A stretch of DNA of 9,421 nucleotides from Gammaproteobacteria bacterium (GCA_009839585.1 VXPI01000048.1:1-9421); one strand, 5' to 3'; shown: positions 1 to 8,472, counted from the stretch's first letter. Notes: generated by a model from the letters alone, not told the origin. Made by a program: numbers and translations.

Positions 1-48
1 TTACAAATCCTGTTTGAAACAGTATTGACGCAGGCAGGGTACGAGTAG
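1..48 (+). CDS. Possible 3' end of a gene running in from the left (partial)
   Basis: Frame 1 is open from the first base to a TAG at 46-48 and would encode the C-terminal tail LQILFETVLTQAGYE. The other two forward frames hit TGA within the first 30 bases, and the minus strand has stops in the matching frame. Fifteen codons are too few to identify a family, and an open run this short is easily due to chance. It is listed because it is the only reading that gives the left edge a coding content. Confidence 0.22.
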   Translation, partial: LQILFETVLTQAGYE

Positions 49-315
49 TTACCCTTCATCAAATGATTGGATAGCATTTGGCCGCGTAACAGAAATTATT
101 CAATTTCGTCTATGGTTTTGGTGTAGTCAGGAGTGTGAGACCGGGTCGACCAGTATTTTGACGCATACCCGTGCATATTTCATGACTGGCAGAAAGTGAT
201 AAACTAATCCAACGAGATAAACTGTTGCAGCATTGACAACTGGCTGTTGTTAAATCTCCTATCTGTATGCTTGAAGTCCACTTCTAAATACTTAACCTAC
301 CGGTTAGATTGATCC
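49..315. other. AT-rich intergenic region upstream of the ATPase gene
   Basis: No credible reading frame is visible on either strand. A consensus-like -35 hexamer TTGACA lies at 233-238, but no good -10 box follows at 16-18 bases; the best is the poor TCCTAT at 257-262. Two related short blocks occur at 20-32 and 152-165, both reading CAGTATT followed by GACGCA, the second with two extra T residues. Just before the ATPase start there is a small imperfect inverted repeat, TAACC (293-297) and GGTTA (302-306). I see no tRNA, no CRISPR-like array and no rho-independent terminator here. Confidence 0.4.
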
Positions 316-1590
316 ATGAATCAAGACCCCTTTCCAAAACCACCATCTGCCGAGCCATTGCCGTTGAAGGAATGGTTGAAGCTTACAGACCGTGCAGAAG
401 TCGGCAGGGAACCCTTTTTTCGGGGGCGCGATTCGGAGTACAAGGTTTTCCGTGATGCTGTTTCAAGCCTCGGGGAAGGACATATTGGCGGTGGCACAAT
501 GATTTTTAAGGGTGCGCCGGGCGCAGGCAAGACTGCATTGATGGCGGAGTGCATGGAAGCGGTTCGCCTTCATTCGACCCTGGATGATCCGTGGGTAGCG
601 GTCGACATTAACCCGGAAAACCTGGAGTCTTCTGTTGAAGTTGTGAAGTTGCTTATTGAAGCGGTCAATGCGGAAAGTGAACGGTTATCGGAGACGGTGT
701 CCGGCAGTGGTGCCCGAAAGCTGAAGAGTATTCTGGAAATAGGTCGAAAAATGTACCATGACCTTTCTGAAAGAGGCGTTGGCATCGCCGGTATTTCTAT
801 AGGAGGGAAGACGCCATATGATCAGGAACCCAGAATATATTCACAGCGGGTTTTCCAGAATGCGGCCGGACTGTTGAAGAACTTTCACACCGTGATTTTC
901 GTTGATGAAGCACAGAATACCCCGATAAAGGGTACGACGAAAGGGGTACTGGATTGCCTGAGTAACCCACCCGACAAGATTCCCTTGCTAGCCGCCTTCT
1001 TTGGCTTGAGTGATACTGAAAAGGTACTGGATGATTGTGGTCTGTCACGATCTCCCAGAGGACGCGTAGTGGCTTTGGGCACTCTTTCTGATGAGGACAC
1101 AGCATGGGCGATCCGGGACATATTCGACGCCTATCAATTCACAGGCCCTGCCCAGAAAGCATGGGTTAATGCCTTTGCCGAGCTTTCACAGGGTTGGCCC
1201 CAGCATATCAACAGCGTATCAGTGGCCGCTGGCCAGGTAATTTTCGATCATGGCGGAAATATCAATGAAGATTTGCTGGTGCAGGCAATCACGCTTGGCC
1301 AGAAACTTAAGGAAGATTACTATGCCCGACGTCTCCGCGCATGTTCCCAGGAACCCTTCCTATACAAACAACTGGCGTTAATGGAAATTGAAATACCTAA
1401 TGGTATCTTTTCTCTTTCCAGGTTGCGCGAACTGACTGCACCCGTGCTGAAGGATTCAACAGTTTTTGACGACTTTTTGAACAATGCCTTGCATACCGGT
1501 ATCTTGATGGAGATGGAAAATCCTCCTAAATACTATCGAATACCCATCCCGTCTTTTGGTGATTATTTAAGGTCGCTACCCGGGGAATAG
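316..1590 (+). CDS. Orphan AAA/STAND-like P-loop ATPase
   Basis: This 424-residue protein is predicted to be cytoplasmic, with no signal peptide or membrane segment. An FRGRD-E block (about 36-41), typical of the start of AAA_16/ORC-like domains, precedes a Walker A motif GAPGAGKT (66-73). A Walker B motif IFVDEAQ follows at 194-200, and the sensor-like strand LLAAFFGLSDT at 224-234. SQGWPQHI (291-298) resembles the GxP motif of STAND and Cdc6-type ATPases. The last 100 residues or so look like a winged-helix region, ending in a YYRIPIPSFGDYL strand. ATP binding and hydrolysis are well supported; the substrate or partner is unknown. The ATG at 316 is the first possible start, because an in-frame TGA lies at 310-312, but no clear Shine-Dalgarno sequence precedes it. 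Such ATPases occur in defence systems, mobile elements and regulators, and nothing adjacent decides between these. The downstream gene is co-directional, 145 bases away. Confidence 0.85.
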   Translation: MNQDPFPKPPSAEPLPLKEWLKLTDRAEVGREPFFRGRDSEYKVFRDAVSSLGEGHIGGGTMIFKGAPGAGKTALMAECMEAVRLHSTLDDPWVAVDINPENLESSVEVVKLLIEAVNAESERLSETVSGSGARKLKSILEIGRKMYHDLSERGVGIAGISIGGKTPYDQEPRIYSQRVFQNAAGLLKNFHTVIFVDEAQNTPIKGTTKGVLDCLSNPPDKIPLLAAFFGLSDTEKVLDDCGLSRSPRGRVVALGTLSDEDTAWAIRDIFDAYQFTGPAQKAWVNAFAELSQGWPQHINSVSVAAGQVIFDHGGNINEDLLVQAITLGQKLKEDYYARRLRACSQEPFLYKQLALMEIEIPNGIFSLSRLRELTAPVLKDSTVFDDFLNNALHTGILMEMENPPKYYRIPIPSFGDYLRSLPGE

Positions 1591-1735
1591 CTGGACGAGT
1601 GAAGCAAACCGTAGATAATGAATGCACCGGTATGGACAGTTATGCTGTCTCTGAAAGACAACTCGGATTGGTTTGGACAGTTGTACCAAGGAGAACCCTG
1701 CCCATCAGGATTGACAGGGAATATGAATTAAGGCG
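1591..1735 (+). other. Intergenic region with a 9-base direct repeat and a short coupled reading frame
   Basis: TGGACAGTT occurs twice, at 1633-1641 and 1674-1682, 41 bases apart. A small hairpin, GACAG (1635-1639) with CTGTC (1645-1649), overlaps the first copy but has no T-tract, so it is not a standard terminator. An open frame beginning at the ATG at 1632 encodes 35 residues (start MDSYAVSERQLG) and ends at TGA 1737-1739, overlapping the next gene's ATG as ATGA. It has no visible Shine-Dalgarno sequence, so it could equally be chance. Confidence 0.3.
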
Positions 1736-2863
1736 ATGAACCTTGACCTGCCAAAAAAGAGAATGCGCTTCTATATACAGCGTATTGCAACCGGTCCTGA
1801 ACTCAGCAAGCCCCTGACGCGGGAACAGGCCAGAGATGGTTTTGAAATCATACTGAAACGTCAAGTTGACCCCGTTCAGACGGCGATTTTCCTGATCGCG
1901 CTTCGCATGAAACGGGAAACCGATGATGAGAATCTGGGTGTTCTGGATGCCCTGAAAGAGCACTGTCGGTATGCGAATGTAAAGGCTGATGAACTGCTGT
2001 CTATTTCCGACCCATTCAATGGATTTGTCCGAGGATTACCGGCCACTCCCTTTTTGCCGGCGGTACTGGCAGCCTGTGGGATACCTGCATATCTTCATGG
2101 AGTGCGCCAAATGGGCCCAAAATATGGAATAACCGGGCATCAGGTGCTGGAATCTACTGGATATCCAGTCTATTTATCTCCCGAGGATGCGGTAAAAAAG
2201 ATCAACGACCCACAGGTTGGGTGGGCTTACCTTGATCAGCAACAATACTTGCCGGAACTGCATGAACTTTGCGGGCTGCGTGACAAAATGGTCAAACGAT
2301 CACTGATCTCGACTTTGGAAGTCGTAATAAAGCCATTATCCGGCAAGTCAAAAACCCATCTTTATACTGGCTATGTGCACAAGGCCTATCCTCCGGTTTA
2401 TGAAGCGATAGCAAGACATGCTGGATTTCAGTCAATGATCCTGGTCAAGGGGGTTGAAGGCGGGTGCATTCCTTCCCTGAGTCAGGTTTCAAGATATTTC
2501 GGGTATGTTGAAAACTCCCCCCTTGCCATGCACAAGCTTTCTCCATTTGAACTGGGCATCGAACGGGAAAAACGCATGGTTCCCGTGGATGAAGATTATG
2601 CCGATGCTTTTGAAAATAGCAATTTTCACAACATCAAGGCACTGACCCCGGTTGTTTCAGCCACCCTGAAGTTAGGGCGAGAGGCATTGGCTGGTGCACC
2701 AGGACCCATGCATGACAGTTTGGTTTATGGTGCCGCAATAGCACTTATGCATAGCGGCAAGGCCAGTTCCTGGCAGGAAGCGGGAGAGGTTTCTCGTCAT
2801 GCGTTAACGAGCGGCGAGGCCAGGGCACGGTTCGATGCCGGCTGCATGTACAGCGTAGGTTGA
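1736..2863 (+). CDS. Glycosyltransferase family 3 / TrpD-like protein (atypical anthranilate phosphoribosyltransferase homologue)
   Basis: This 375-residue protein has the two-part build of the TrpD/nucleoside-phosphorylase fold. A helical N-terminal segment (about 11-85, IQRIATGPELSKPLTREQA) precedes an alpha/beta domain. The PRPP loop of true TrpD (GTGGD) is replaced by SDPFNGFVRGLPATPF (91-106), and the KHGNR segment by YLHGVRQMGPKYGIT (119-133). A later ILVKGVEGGCIPSLSQVSRYF block (235-255) matches the region after the family's VHG strand. It therefore belongs to the family but is unlikely to be the tryptophan-pathway enzyme, and no trp genes are near. E. coli YbiB (TrpD2), a nucleic-acid-binding homologue, is a precedent for such divergence; applying it here is inference. 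The start is uncertain: AAGG (1730-1733) is only two bases from the ATG at 1736, whereas an in-frame ATG at 1763 follows AAAAAAGAGA and begins MRFYIQRIATG, a more usual family start. The stop lies 12 bases from the convergent gene. Confidence 0.8.
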   Translation: MNLDLPKKRMRFYIQRIATGPELSKPLTREQARDGFEIILKRQVDPVQTAIFLIALRMKRETDDENLGVLDALKEHCRYANVKADELLSISDPFNGFVRGLPATPFLPAVLAACGIPAYLHGVRQMGPKYGITGHQVLESTGYPVYLSPEDAVKKINDPQVGWAYLDQQQYLPELHELCGLRDKMVKRSLISTLEVVIKPLSGKSKTHLYTGYVHKAYPPVYEAIARHAGFQSMILVKGVEGGCIPSLSQVSRYFGYVENSPLAMHKLSPFELGIEREKRMVPVDEDYADAFENSNFHNIKALTPVVSATLKLGREALAGAPGPMHDSLVYGAAIALMHSGKASSWQEAGEVSRHALTSGEARARFDAGCMYSVG

Positions 2864-2875
2864 GAAAATACAGAA

Positions 2876-4390
2876 CTAGAGTTGTTGTGCGCTCGTAAAG
2901 AGTACGCTGATCAAACGCTCAATCGGGGCGTAATCGTCAGTCAGGGTGATTGCGTCATACTTCAGGCTCTGCTCTTCAATGAAATCAGTGATGTTGTACC
3001 AAACCCTGAAAACCCCGTGCTTTGACTCGATCTCGGCAAATTCGAACGGCTGATTCGACGCCGACAGAATGAAGGTTAGACGGTTCTGGGAACCCGATGG
3101 GCGTTCAATCCAGACTTCAACATGCTCAAAACTTTCCTTCAGGGTTTTGAGCAAGGTGCGAATCAAAATGCTGTTCGGAAACTGATCGATTGCATTGATC
3201 AGGAACAAACCGTTTTCAGAAAGTCTATTCTTGATCAGGTTGTTGAATTCCCGGGTCGCCAGGTGATGTGGGAAACCAACATCATGAAATGCATCAAGTA
3301 CAAGCACATCAAAACGATTCGGCCCATAGCGCCCCAGTACATAGCGTGATTCATCATGATGGACAGTCATCTCCGAGATATCCAGATCAAGCTCGGATTG
3401 TGCGATTTTCGTGACGGCCGGATCAATCTCGCTCACCACGATTTCACTCTCCCCATGCCGGGCAGCCAGGGCTCTGGGGTAGGTGTATGCACCACCGCCT
3501 GCAAAGAAATACCGCAAGGGGGTGTTACGAGAAAATCGAGACTCAATCAACGTATCCATTCCGTGGATATACGGGGTTAACAGGGATTCAGGGTCATCAA
3601 GGTCGTTGGTGCCGTGGATCAAATGGTCAATCGCCAGCGAACGGGTGTTCATGGTGCCCGGCTGATCATGATTGTCAATTACCCGAAGACAGTAATACTG
3701 GCTTTCAATATCGCATGGTGCGACAAATCCATTCATGCGATCCGTGACTGCGGCCATGCCAAGCCCTGCAACCAGCAAGGACATCAAGAGGGGGGTTCGA
3801 TGTGGGCCACGGACCAGCCAGGGCAGGGCTAGCAGTGCCAGAACAATGGCTACCATGATGATGGTCCAGCGGGTGCCGATCCACTGGATAAGCACAAAAC
3901 CGGCAGCGAATGTGCCAAAGATACTGCCGGTTGCGCCGAGTGCATGCAGCAACCCAACCGCACGGCCGGTACTTTCGTCAATCCTGAGGTAGAGTGTGGT
4001 GACCAGAGGAGAAACAACACCGAGTAAAATCGCCGGTACCAGAAACAACCCGAAAACCAGTAGAAGACTGGTCCACGCCAGACTGAGCAATTGACCCCGA
4101 ATCAAGGTACCATAAGCAGGAAGCATGGCCAGCACCAGAAGTGAGGCAAGCGCACCAATACCGAGGGCAATTCCGAGAGTGCGGTGTCTGTGATTGCGGT
4201 CCGCAAGCCATCCACCGAGCCAATTGCCAAATGAGAGCCCAGCCAATACCACTCCGATGACCGAGGTCCAGCTATACAGAGAGTTGCCAACATAAGGTGC
4301 AATGATGCGTCCTGCCGTAATCTCAAGCACCATGAGCATAGCCGATGAAAGAAACACCGTGGTTCCATAAGTGAATTTCAGCATATTCAT
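2876..4390 (-). CDS. Membrane-fused spermidine-synthase-like protein (SAM-binding, MFS/spermidine synthase type)
   Basis: This 504-residue protein has two parts. Residues 1 to about 215 contain roughly seven hydrophobic segments (near 10-30, 38-62, 72-92, 104-132, 145-170, 174-193 and 198-215), so it should sit in the inner membrane. Residues 220-504 form a spermidine-synthase-like Rossmann domain. The S-adenosyl loop is FFAGGGAYTYPR (295-306), the acidic ribose-binding motif EID is at 321-323, and a VLDAF strand (364-368) carries an Asp at the catalytic position. The C-terminal TLTDDYAPIERL (482-493) is a common signature of this fused family. The polyamine-side signature of classical SpeE (D-S/T-D-P-x-G-P) is not seen, where DAFHDVGFPHH stands instead, so aminopropyl transfer to putrescine is doubtful. 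No speD or speA lies nearby. The start at 4390 has GGA a few bases upstream on the coding strand (CGGAAAAATCATG). The gene is divergent from pntA and convergent with the TrpD-like gene. Confidence 0.88.
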   Translation of the reverse strand: MNMLKFTYGTTVFLSSAMLMVLEITAGRIIAPYVGNSLYSWTSVIGVVLAGLSFGNWLGGWLADRNHRHRTLGIALGIGALASLLVLAMLPAYGTLIRGQLLSLAWTSLLLVFGLFLVPAILLGVVSPLVTTLYLRIDESTGRAVGLLHALGATGSIFGTFAAGFVLIQWIGTRWTIIMVAIVLALLALPWLVRGPHRTPLLMSLLVAGLGMAAVTDRMNGFVAPCDIESQYYCLRVIDNHDQPGTMNTRSLAIDHLIHGTNDLDDPESLLTPYIHGMDTLIESRFSRNTPLRYFFAGGGAYTYPRALAARHGESEIVVSEIDPAVTKIAQSELDLDISEMTVHHDESRYVLGRYGPNRFDVLVLDAFHDVGFPHHLATREFNNLIKNRLSENGLFLINAIDQFPNSILIRTLLKTLKESFEHVEVWIERPSGSQNRLTFILSASNQPFEFAEIESKHGVFRVWYNITDFIEEQSLKYDAITLTDDYAPIERLISVLFTSAQQL

Positions 4391-4562
4391 GATTTTTCCG
4401 GGGTGACGGTTTTAAGATTGCGGCCTGGGGCGTAGAACCTGTTTGCCGTGCCGCAACGAGCTTACTGGGCGCAAACCTGATTATGCAATAAAGGGGCAGC
4501 TATTGTTACAATATGCGCCTCAATTTAATTTCTGAACTTTCCAAATCTATGGTGAATCATTC
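4391..4562. promoter_or_regulatory. Divergent intergenic region with a possible pntA promoter
   Basis: This region must supply transcription for both the spermidine-synthase-like gene (leftward) and pntAB (rightward). The best -10 candidate for pntA is TACAAT at 4507-4512, one mismatch from TATAAT, but no good -35 box lies 16-18 bases before it. A second, weaker possibility is TTGTTA (4503-4508) with TAATTT (4526-4531). GGTGA at 4551-4555 sits seven bases before the pntA GTG and is a reasonable ribosome-binding site. No terminator or clear operator palindrome is visible. Confidence 0.3.
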
Positions 4563-6125
4563 GTGATTGTAGGCATTCCAAAAGAAATTGCGGCGAACGA
4601 AAAACGAGTGTCATGTACGCCTAATGAAGTCAAGCGAATAAAGGGTCTGGGTTATGACGTTCTAATTGAAGCCGGGGCTGGTGTATCCGCAGGCTTTGCC
4701 GACCAGGATTATGCTGATGCCGGTGCCGAGGTTGCCCAGAATGCGGCCTCGCTCTGGGATCGTTCCGATATCGTATGCAAGATACGGCCTCCCGAGATGC
4801 ATTCCGAGATGGACTGTCATGAGTCAACCCTGATTCGTGACTCGAAGATGCTGATCTCAGCATATGAACCGGCACTTCGAGAGGAGATGACTGCACAGAT
4901 TGCCGAGGCAGGAGGTACGGTGCTGGCCCTTGATGCGATCCCGCGAATCTCACGTGCCCAGAAGATGGATATACTGTCCTCAATGGCCAATATTGCCGGA
5001 TACCGGGCGGTGCTGGAGGCTGGCAATCATTTTGGGCGGTTTTTCACTGGCCAGATTACCGCCGCCGGCAAGATTGCTCCGGCCAAGGTGCTGGTGATTG
5101 GTGCTGGGGTAGCCGGACTCTCAGCGATCGGTACGGCAGTCAGTCTTGGTGCCATTGTCAGAGCCTTTGATACGCGTCCGGAAGTCAAGGATCAAATCGA
5201 AAGCATGAATGCGGAATTCCTGGATCTTGAGTTTGAGGAAGAAGGAGAGGGTACCGGTGGATATGCCAAGGTGATGAGTGAAGCCTTCATCGAGGCTGAA
5301 ATGGCGTTGTTCGCCGAACAGGCCAAGGATGTCGATATCATCATCACCACCGCCTTGATACCGGGCAGGCCTGCACCCAAGTTGATAACCACTGAAATGG
5401 TGCACTCAATGCGGCCGGGCAGCGTGATTGTCGATCTGGCGGCAGAACAGGGCGGCAACTGCGAACTCACGGTGCCGAACGAGGCGGTAACCGATCATGG
5501 TGTGACCATAATCGGCTACACGGACTTGACATCACGCATGGCACATCAGGCGAGTGTGCTTTTTGCGGCAAATATTTTCCACTTGCTTAGCGATCTCACT
5601 CCCGGGAAAGACGGCAATCTCGTTCTGGACATTGAGGACGATATCGTGCGGGGGAGCACCGTCGTCAAACAGGGCGAGACCCTCTGGCCTCCGCCGCCAA
5701 TCGAGACATCAGTGGCTCCACCAAAAAGCACTTCCGCACCGAGCGAGAGTCAGCTTGTCGTAGAAACGACTCCCCGAAATCGAGCTGTATCCACGCTCAT
5801 TGGAATGGGCGTTGCCGGTATTCTGCTGATTGCCATGGGCTCGGTTGCTCCGGCCTCATTCATGATGCATTTCACGGTTTTCGTGTTGGCCTGTTTCATC
5901 GGATGGCAAGTGATCTGGAATGTTACCCCTGCACTGCATACGCCATTGATGAGTGTAACCAATGCGATCAGCGGCATTATCCTGATCGGGGCGATGCTGC
6001 AAATCGATGCTTCGAGTCAACTGGCAGTCTGGCTTGCCATCGTAGCCGTGACCATTGCATCCATAAATGTTGCAGGCGGGTTTCTCGTTACCCAGCGCAT
6101 GCTCAAGATGTTCAGGAAGGAATAG
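4563..6125 (+). CDS. pntA: NAD(P) transhydrogenase subunit alpha (PntA)
   Basis: PntA carries the NAD(H)-binding domain I and the first membrane helices of the proton-translocating transhydrogenase, which uses the proton-motive force to drive NADH + NADP+ to NAD+ + NADPH. The 520 residues match the E. coli subunit closely in length (510) and motif order. The RQD-loop residues known from domain I structures fall at R128, Q133 and D136. The Rossmann loop [11 protein letters not shown] spans 180-190, followed by [12 protein letters not shown] (200-211). [15 protein letters not shown] (262-276) and [12 protein letters not shown] (290-301) are also family blocks. A proline-rich linker (about 375-405) leads to about four membrane segments between 408 and 508, with [14 protein letters not shown] (459-472) conserved. 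It starts at a GTG with GGTGA seven bases upstream. The stop is two bases before pntB, so the two are surely co-transcribed. Confidence 0.98.
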   Translation: MIVGIPKEIAANEKRVSCTPNEVKRIKGLGYDVLIEAGAGVSAGFADQDYADAGAEVAQNAASLWDRSDIVCKIRPPEMHSEMDCHESTLIRDSKMLISAYEPALREEMTAQIAEAGGTVLALDAIPRISRAQKMDILSSMANIAGYRAVLEAGNHFGRFFTGQITAAGKIAPAKVLVIGAGVAGLSAIGTAVSLGAIVRAFDTRPEVKDQIESMNAEFLDLEFEEEGEGTGGYAKVMSEAFIEAEMALFAEQAKDVDIIITTALIPGRPAPKLITTEMVHSMRPGSVIVDLAAEQGGNCELTVPNEAVTDHGVTIIGYTDLTSRMAHQASVLFAANIFHLLSDLTPGKDGNLVLDIEDDIVRGSTVVKQGETLWPPPPIETSVAPPKSTSAPSESQLVVETTPRNRAVSTLIGMGVAGILLIAMGSVAPASFMMHFTVFVLACFIGWQVIWNVTPALHTPLMSVTNAISGIILIGAMLQIDASSQLAVWLAIVAVTIASINVAGGFLVTQRMLKMFRKE

Positions 6126-6127
6126 CC

Positions 6128-7534
6128 ATGGAAGTCTCGGCATATCAAGGTGCAATAACTGGCGCATACATCATAGCCAGTATCCTGTTTATTCTCAGTC
6201 TTGGTGGACTCAGCCATCAGGAAAGTGCACGAAGGGGAAATATCTTCGGCATGGTTGGCATGGCAATCGCCATTGTGGCGACAGCCTTCCATGAAAGCAT
6301 TGAAAGTTATGTCTATATCCTGATTCCCATGCTGTTGGGCGGTGCCGTAGGTGCCTGGCGGGCAAGCCGGGTCCAGATGACGCAGATGCCTGAACTGGTG
6401 GCCCTCCTACATAGTTTTGTCGGGCTGGCGGCAGTATTGGTCGGTTTTTCAAGCTATCTTGGCAGTGAAGGCTTGTACAGCGGTGCCGAGAAGGTTGTGC
6501 ATGAGGTTGAGATTTATCTGGGCATCTTGATCGGCGCGGTGACCTTCACCGGATCGGTAATCGCATTTGGCAAGCTGAACGGATTTATCACCAGCAAACC
6601 GATGATTTTTCCGGGCAGGCACCTGGTTAATCTCGCGGGTCTTCTAATCTGTATCTGGTATGGCTATGACTTCATACAGGCGGCAGGTATTCCTCATGGC
6701 ATGACTGCATTGGTAATCATGACGGTTATTGCCCTGTTGTTTGGTGTGCATATGGTGATGGCGATCGGCGGTGCCGATATGCCGGTGGTAATTTCCATGC
6801 TCAATAGCTACTCTGGATGGGCGGCGGCAGCGACCGGTTTCATGCTCTCCAACGACCTGTTGATCGTGACCGGGGCACTGGTCGGATCCAGTGGTGCAAT
6901 CCTGAGTTACATCATGTGTCGCGCCATGAACCGTAAATTCATCAGCGTTATCATGGGCGGCTTTGGAGGCCAGAGCACAGGTTCCGGAGCTGGCCAGACT
7001 GATCAGGGTACTGCTGTCGAAATCTCCCAGGATGAGTGCGGTGCTACACTGAACAGTATCAGCTCACTCGTTATTGTCCCAGGTTACGGGATGGCAGTTG
7101 CACATGCTCAGCATGCGGTTTACGAACTGACGCGCAGACTGCGTGAGAAAGGAGTGAATGTCCGCTTTGCGATCCACCCGGTAGCCGGCAGGATGCCGGG
7201 GCACATGAATGTATTGCTTGCCGAGGCTCGAGTCCCCTATGACATTGTTCTGGAGATGGACGAAATCCAGGAAGACTTGACCGATACAGACATGGTCATG
7301 GTGATTGGCGCCAATGATATAGTGAATCCTTCTGCCATTGATGATCCCGAGGGGCCCATTGCCGGAATGCCGGTCATCGAAGCCTGGAATGCGCGTGAAG
7401 TGATTGTCCTGAAGCGCAGTATGGCGAGTGGATACGCAGGCATTGAAAACCCGTTGTTCTTCAAACCCAACACAAAAATGCTGTTCGGTGATGCGAGAGA
7501 CAGTATTGAAGGGTTGATCGCTCACCTGATCTGA
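6128..7534 (+). CDS. pntB: NAD(P) transhydrogenase subunit beta (PntB)
   Basis: PntB supplies most of the membrane proton channel (domain II) and the NADP(H)-binding domain III of the transhydrogenase. The correct start is the ATG at 6128, giving 468 residues (E. coli 462). It has AGGAAGG at 6114-6120, seven bases upstream and inside the end of pntA. The same frame stays open back to 5903, but that extension is only pntA read in another frame. About nine hydrophobic segments occupy 8-265. The membrane residues equivalent to E. coli His91 and Asp213 are H95 ([12 protein letters not shown]) and D217 (GGADMPVV). [12 protein letters not shown] (223-234) is conserved. Domain III shows the NADP-binding [10 protein letters not shown] (319-328), INVRF-like [16 protein letters not shown] (344-359), [10 protein letters not shown] (371-380) and GANDIVNP (394-401). 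All key residues I can check are present, so the enzyme should be functional. Confidence 0.98.
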   Translation: MEVSAYQGAITGAYIIASILFILSLGGLSHQESARRGNIFGMVGMAIAIVATAFHESIESYVYILIPMLLGGAVGAWRASRVQMTQMPELVALLHSFVGLAAVLVGFSSYLGSEGLYSGAEKVVHEVEIYLGILIGAVTFTGSVIAFGKLNGFITSKPMIFPGRHLVNLAGLLICIWYGYDFIQAAGIPHGMTALVIMTVIALLFGVHMVMAIGGADMPVVISMLNSYSGWAAAATGFMLSNDLLIVTGALVGSSGAILSYIMCRAMNRKFISVIMGGFGGQSTGSGAGQTDQGTAVEISQDECGATLNSISSLVIVPGYGMAVAHAQHAVYELTRRLREKGVNVRFAIHPVAGRMPGHMNVLLAEARVPYDIVLEMDEIQEDLTDTDMVMVIGANDIVNPSAIDDPEGPIAGMPVIEAWNAREVIVLKRSMASGYAGIENPLFFKPNTKMLFGDARDSIEGLIAHLI

Positions 7535-7560
7535 CCAGGCTGTATGCATCAAGCGGTCCG

Positions 7561-8472
7561 ATGGGTGGTCAACGAGCATTGAACAATCGATTCGCTGATT
7601 GGTGCGTGCCATTATCGGCATCCCGGGGCGAGAGGCATCTGGATGATTATTCCCGGATTCCGCTCTGGACTATCAGGGTAGTTTGGCAACTTGCACGGTT
7701 TTTTATGGCTGTGCTGTCTTGTGCAGTCATTCCGGCAATCCCTGCATTGGGCGATGATGTACCCGACTATAGCCGGGAAGCGCGCATCAATGAACAAATC
7801 GAACCTTATCTTTTCGATGGTGATGCAGTATGGCTTTTTGATGGCGAACGGGAATTTCTGAGCGTCTATATTGAGGCTGATGATTCAAGGGGTGCAGTGA
7901 TTCTGCTGCATGGCCGGGATGTTCATCTTGATGAAGAGGAGTTGATCGGACCGCTTCGGGTCGGTTTGTCCGAGCATGGCTGGGATACTCTTTCGGTTCA
8001 GATGCCGGTACTGGAGAAGGGCAAAACCTATCTTGATTATTTGCCGATTCTCAAATACGCGCATCCTCGCATTGAAGCAGCCATTCGTTATCTTGCAGAA
8101 CAGGGGGCAACAAGGATTGTGCTGGCGGCACACAGTTGCGGTGTGCATATGGCCAATGACTGGATGAACAGTACTTCTGATCCGCCAATTGACGGGTATA
8201 TTGCGATGGGGCTTGGGACGACTGACATCGGTCAGGATTTGCAGACTCCTTTCCCGATCGGCAATCTTGCGATCCCGGTACTGGATATCTATGGTACCCG
8301 AGAGTACCCGCGTCCTCTGGAGATGGTCCCTTATCGACAGGAATTGCTGAAGCAGAACGGCAACCCCATGTCGATGCAAATCCCGGTTGAGGGTGCGACC
8401 CATTTCTTTCGCGGTTACGGGCAAGTGATGGTCGAGAAGCTTGCCGAGTGGCTTGACGGATTCGAACACTGA
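7561..8472 (+). CDS. DUF3530-family alpha/beta-hydrolase-like protein, probably exported
   Basis: As read from the first ATG, the protein has 303 residues. Features of a serine-hydrolase fold are visible: strand AVILLHGRD (112-120) with the HG oxyanion segment, and a nucleophile elbow AHSCG (190-194) with S192. A candidate acid is D242 in VLDIYGTRE, and a candidate base is H281 in ATHFFRG. The substrate is unknown. DUF3530 proteins are usually predicted periplasmic, and a hydrophobic stretch ending PALGDD (about 45-66) would suit a signal peptide. The start is unsure. The ATG at 7561 has no Shine-Dalgarno sequence and would place about 40 residues before the hydrophobic core. Met49 would leave no positively charged n-region. 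A strong AGAGG (7631-7635) sits seven bases before an out-of-frame ATG at 7643. The gene follows pntB by 26 bases and may be read through from the pnt promoter; I see no terminator between them. Confidence 0.82.
   Translation: MGGQRALNNRFADWCVPLSASRGERHLDDYSRIPLWTIRVVWQLARFFMAVLSCAVIPAIPALGDDVPDYSREARINEQIEPYLFDGDAVWLFDGEREFLSVYIEADDSRGAVILLHGRDVHLDEEELIGPLRVGLSEHGWDTLSVQMPVLEKGKTYLDYLPILKYAHPRIEAAIRYLAEQGATRIVLAAHSCGVHMANDWMNSTSDPPIDGYIAMGLGTTDIGQDLQTPFPIGNLAIPVLDIYGTREYPRPLEMVPYRQELLKQNGNPMSMQIPVEGATHFFRGYGQVMVEKLAEWLDGFEH

Noticed and set aside
1631..1652. A rho-independent terminator after the ATPase gene
   Set aside because: The GACAG/CTGTC stem is only five base pairs and no T-tract follows.
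1736..2863. Calling the gene trpD
   Set aside because: The PRPP-binding signature motifs are absent and no other tryptophan genes are in the window.
2876..4390. Calling the gene speE
   Set aside because: The membrane fusion and altered polyamine-side motif separate it from classical soluble spermidine synthase.
5903..6127. An N-terminal extension of PntB reading [10 protein letters not shown]... back to 5903
   Set aside because: It overlaps pntA in a different frame, is Cys-rich and unlike PntB. The ATG at 6128 has a strong Shine-Dalgarno sequence and matches known PntB N-termini.
7064..7621. A 185-codon open frame on the minus strand across the end of pntB
   Set aside because: It lies opposite strongly conserved PntB coding sequence and has His- and Arg-rich composition typical of an antisense shadow.
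7885..8469. A 194-codon minus-strand open frame under the DUF3530 gene
   Set aside because: It lies opposite a recognisable hydrolase with catalytic motifs, and no family features are visible in the antisense product.
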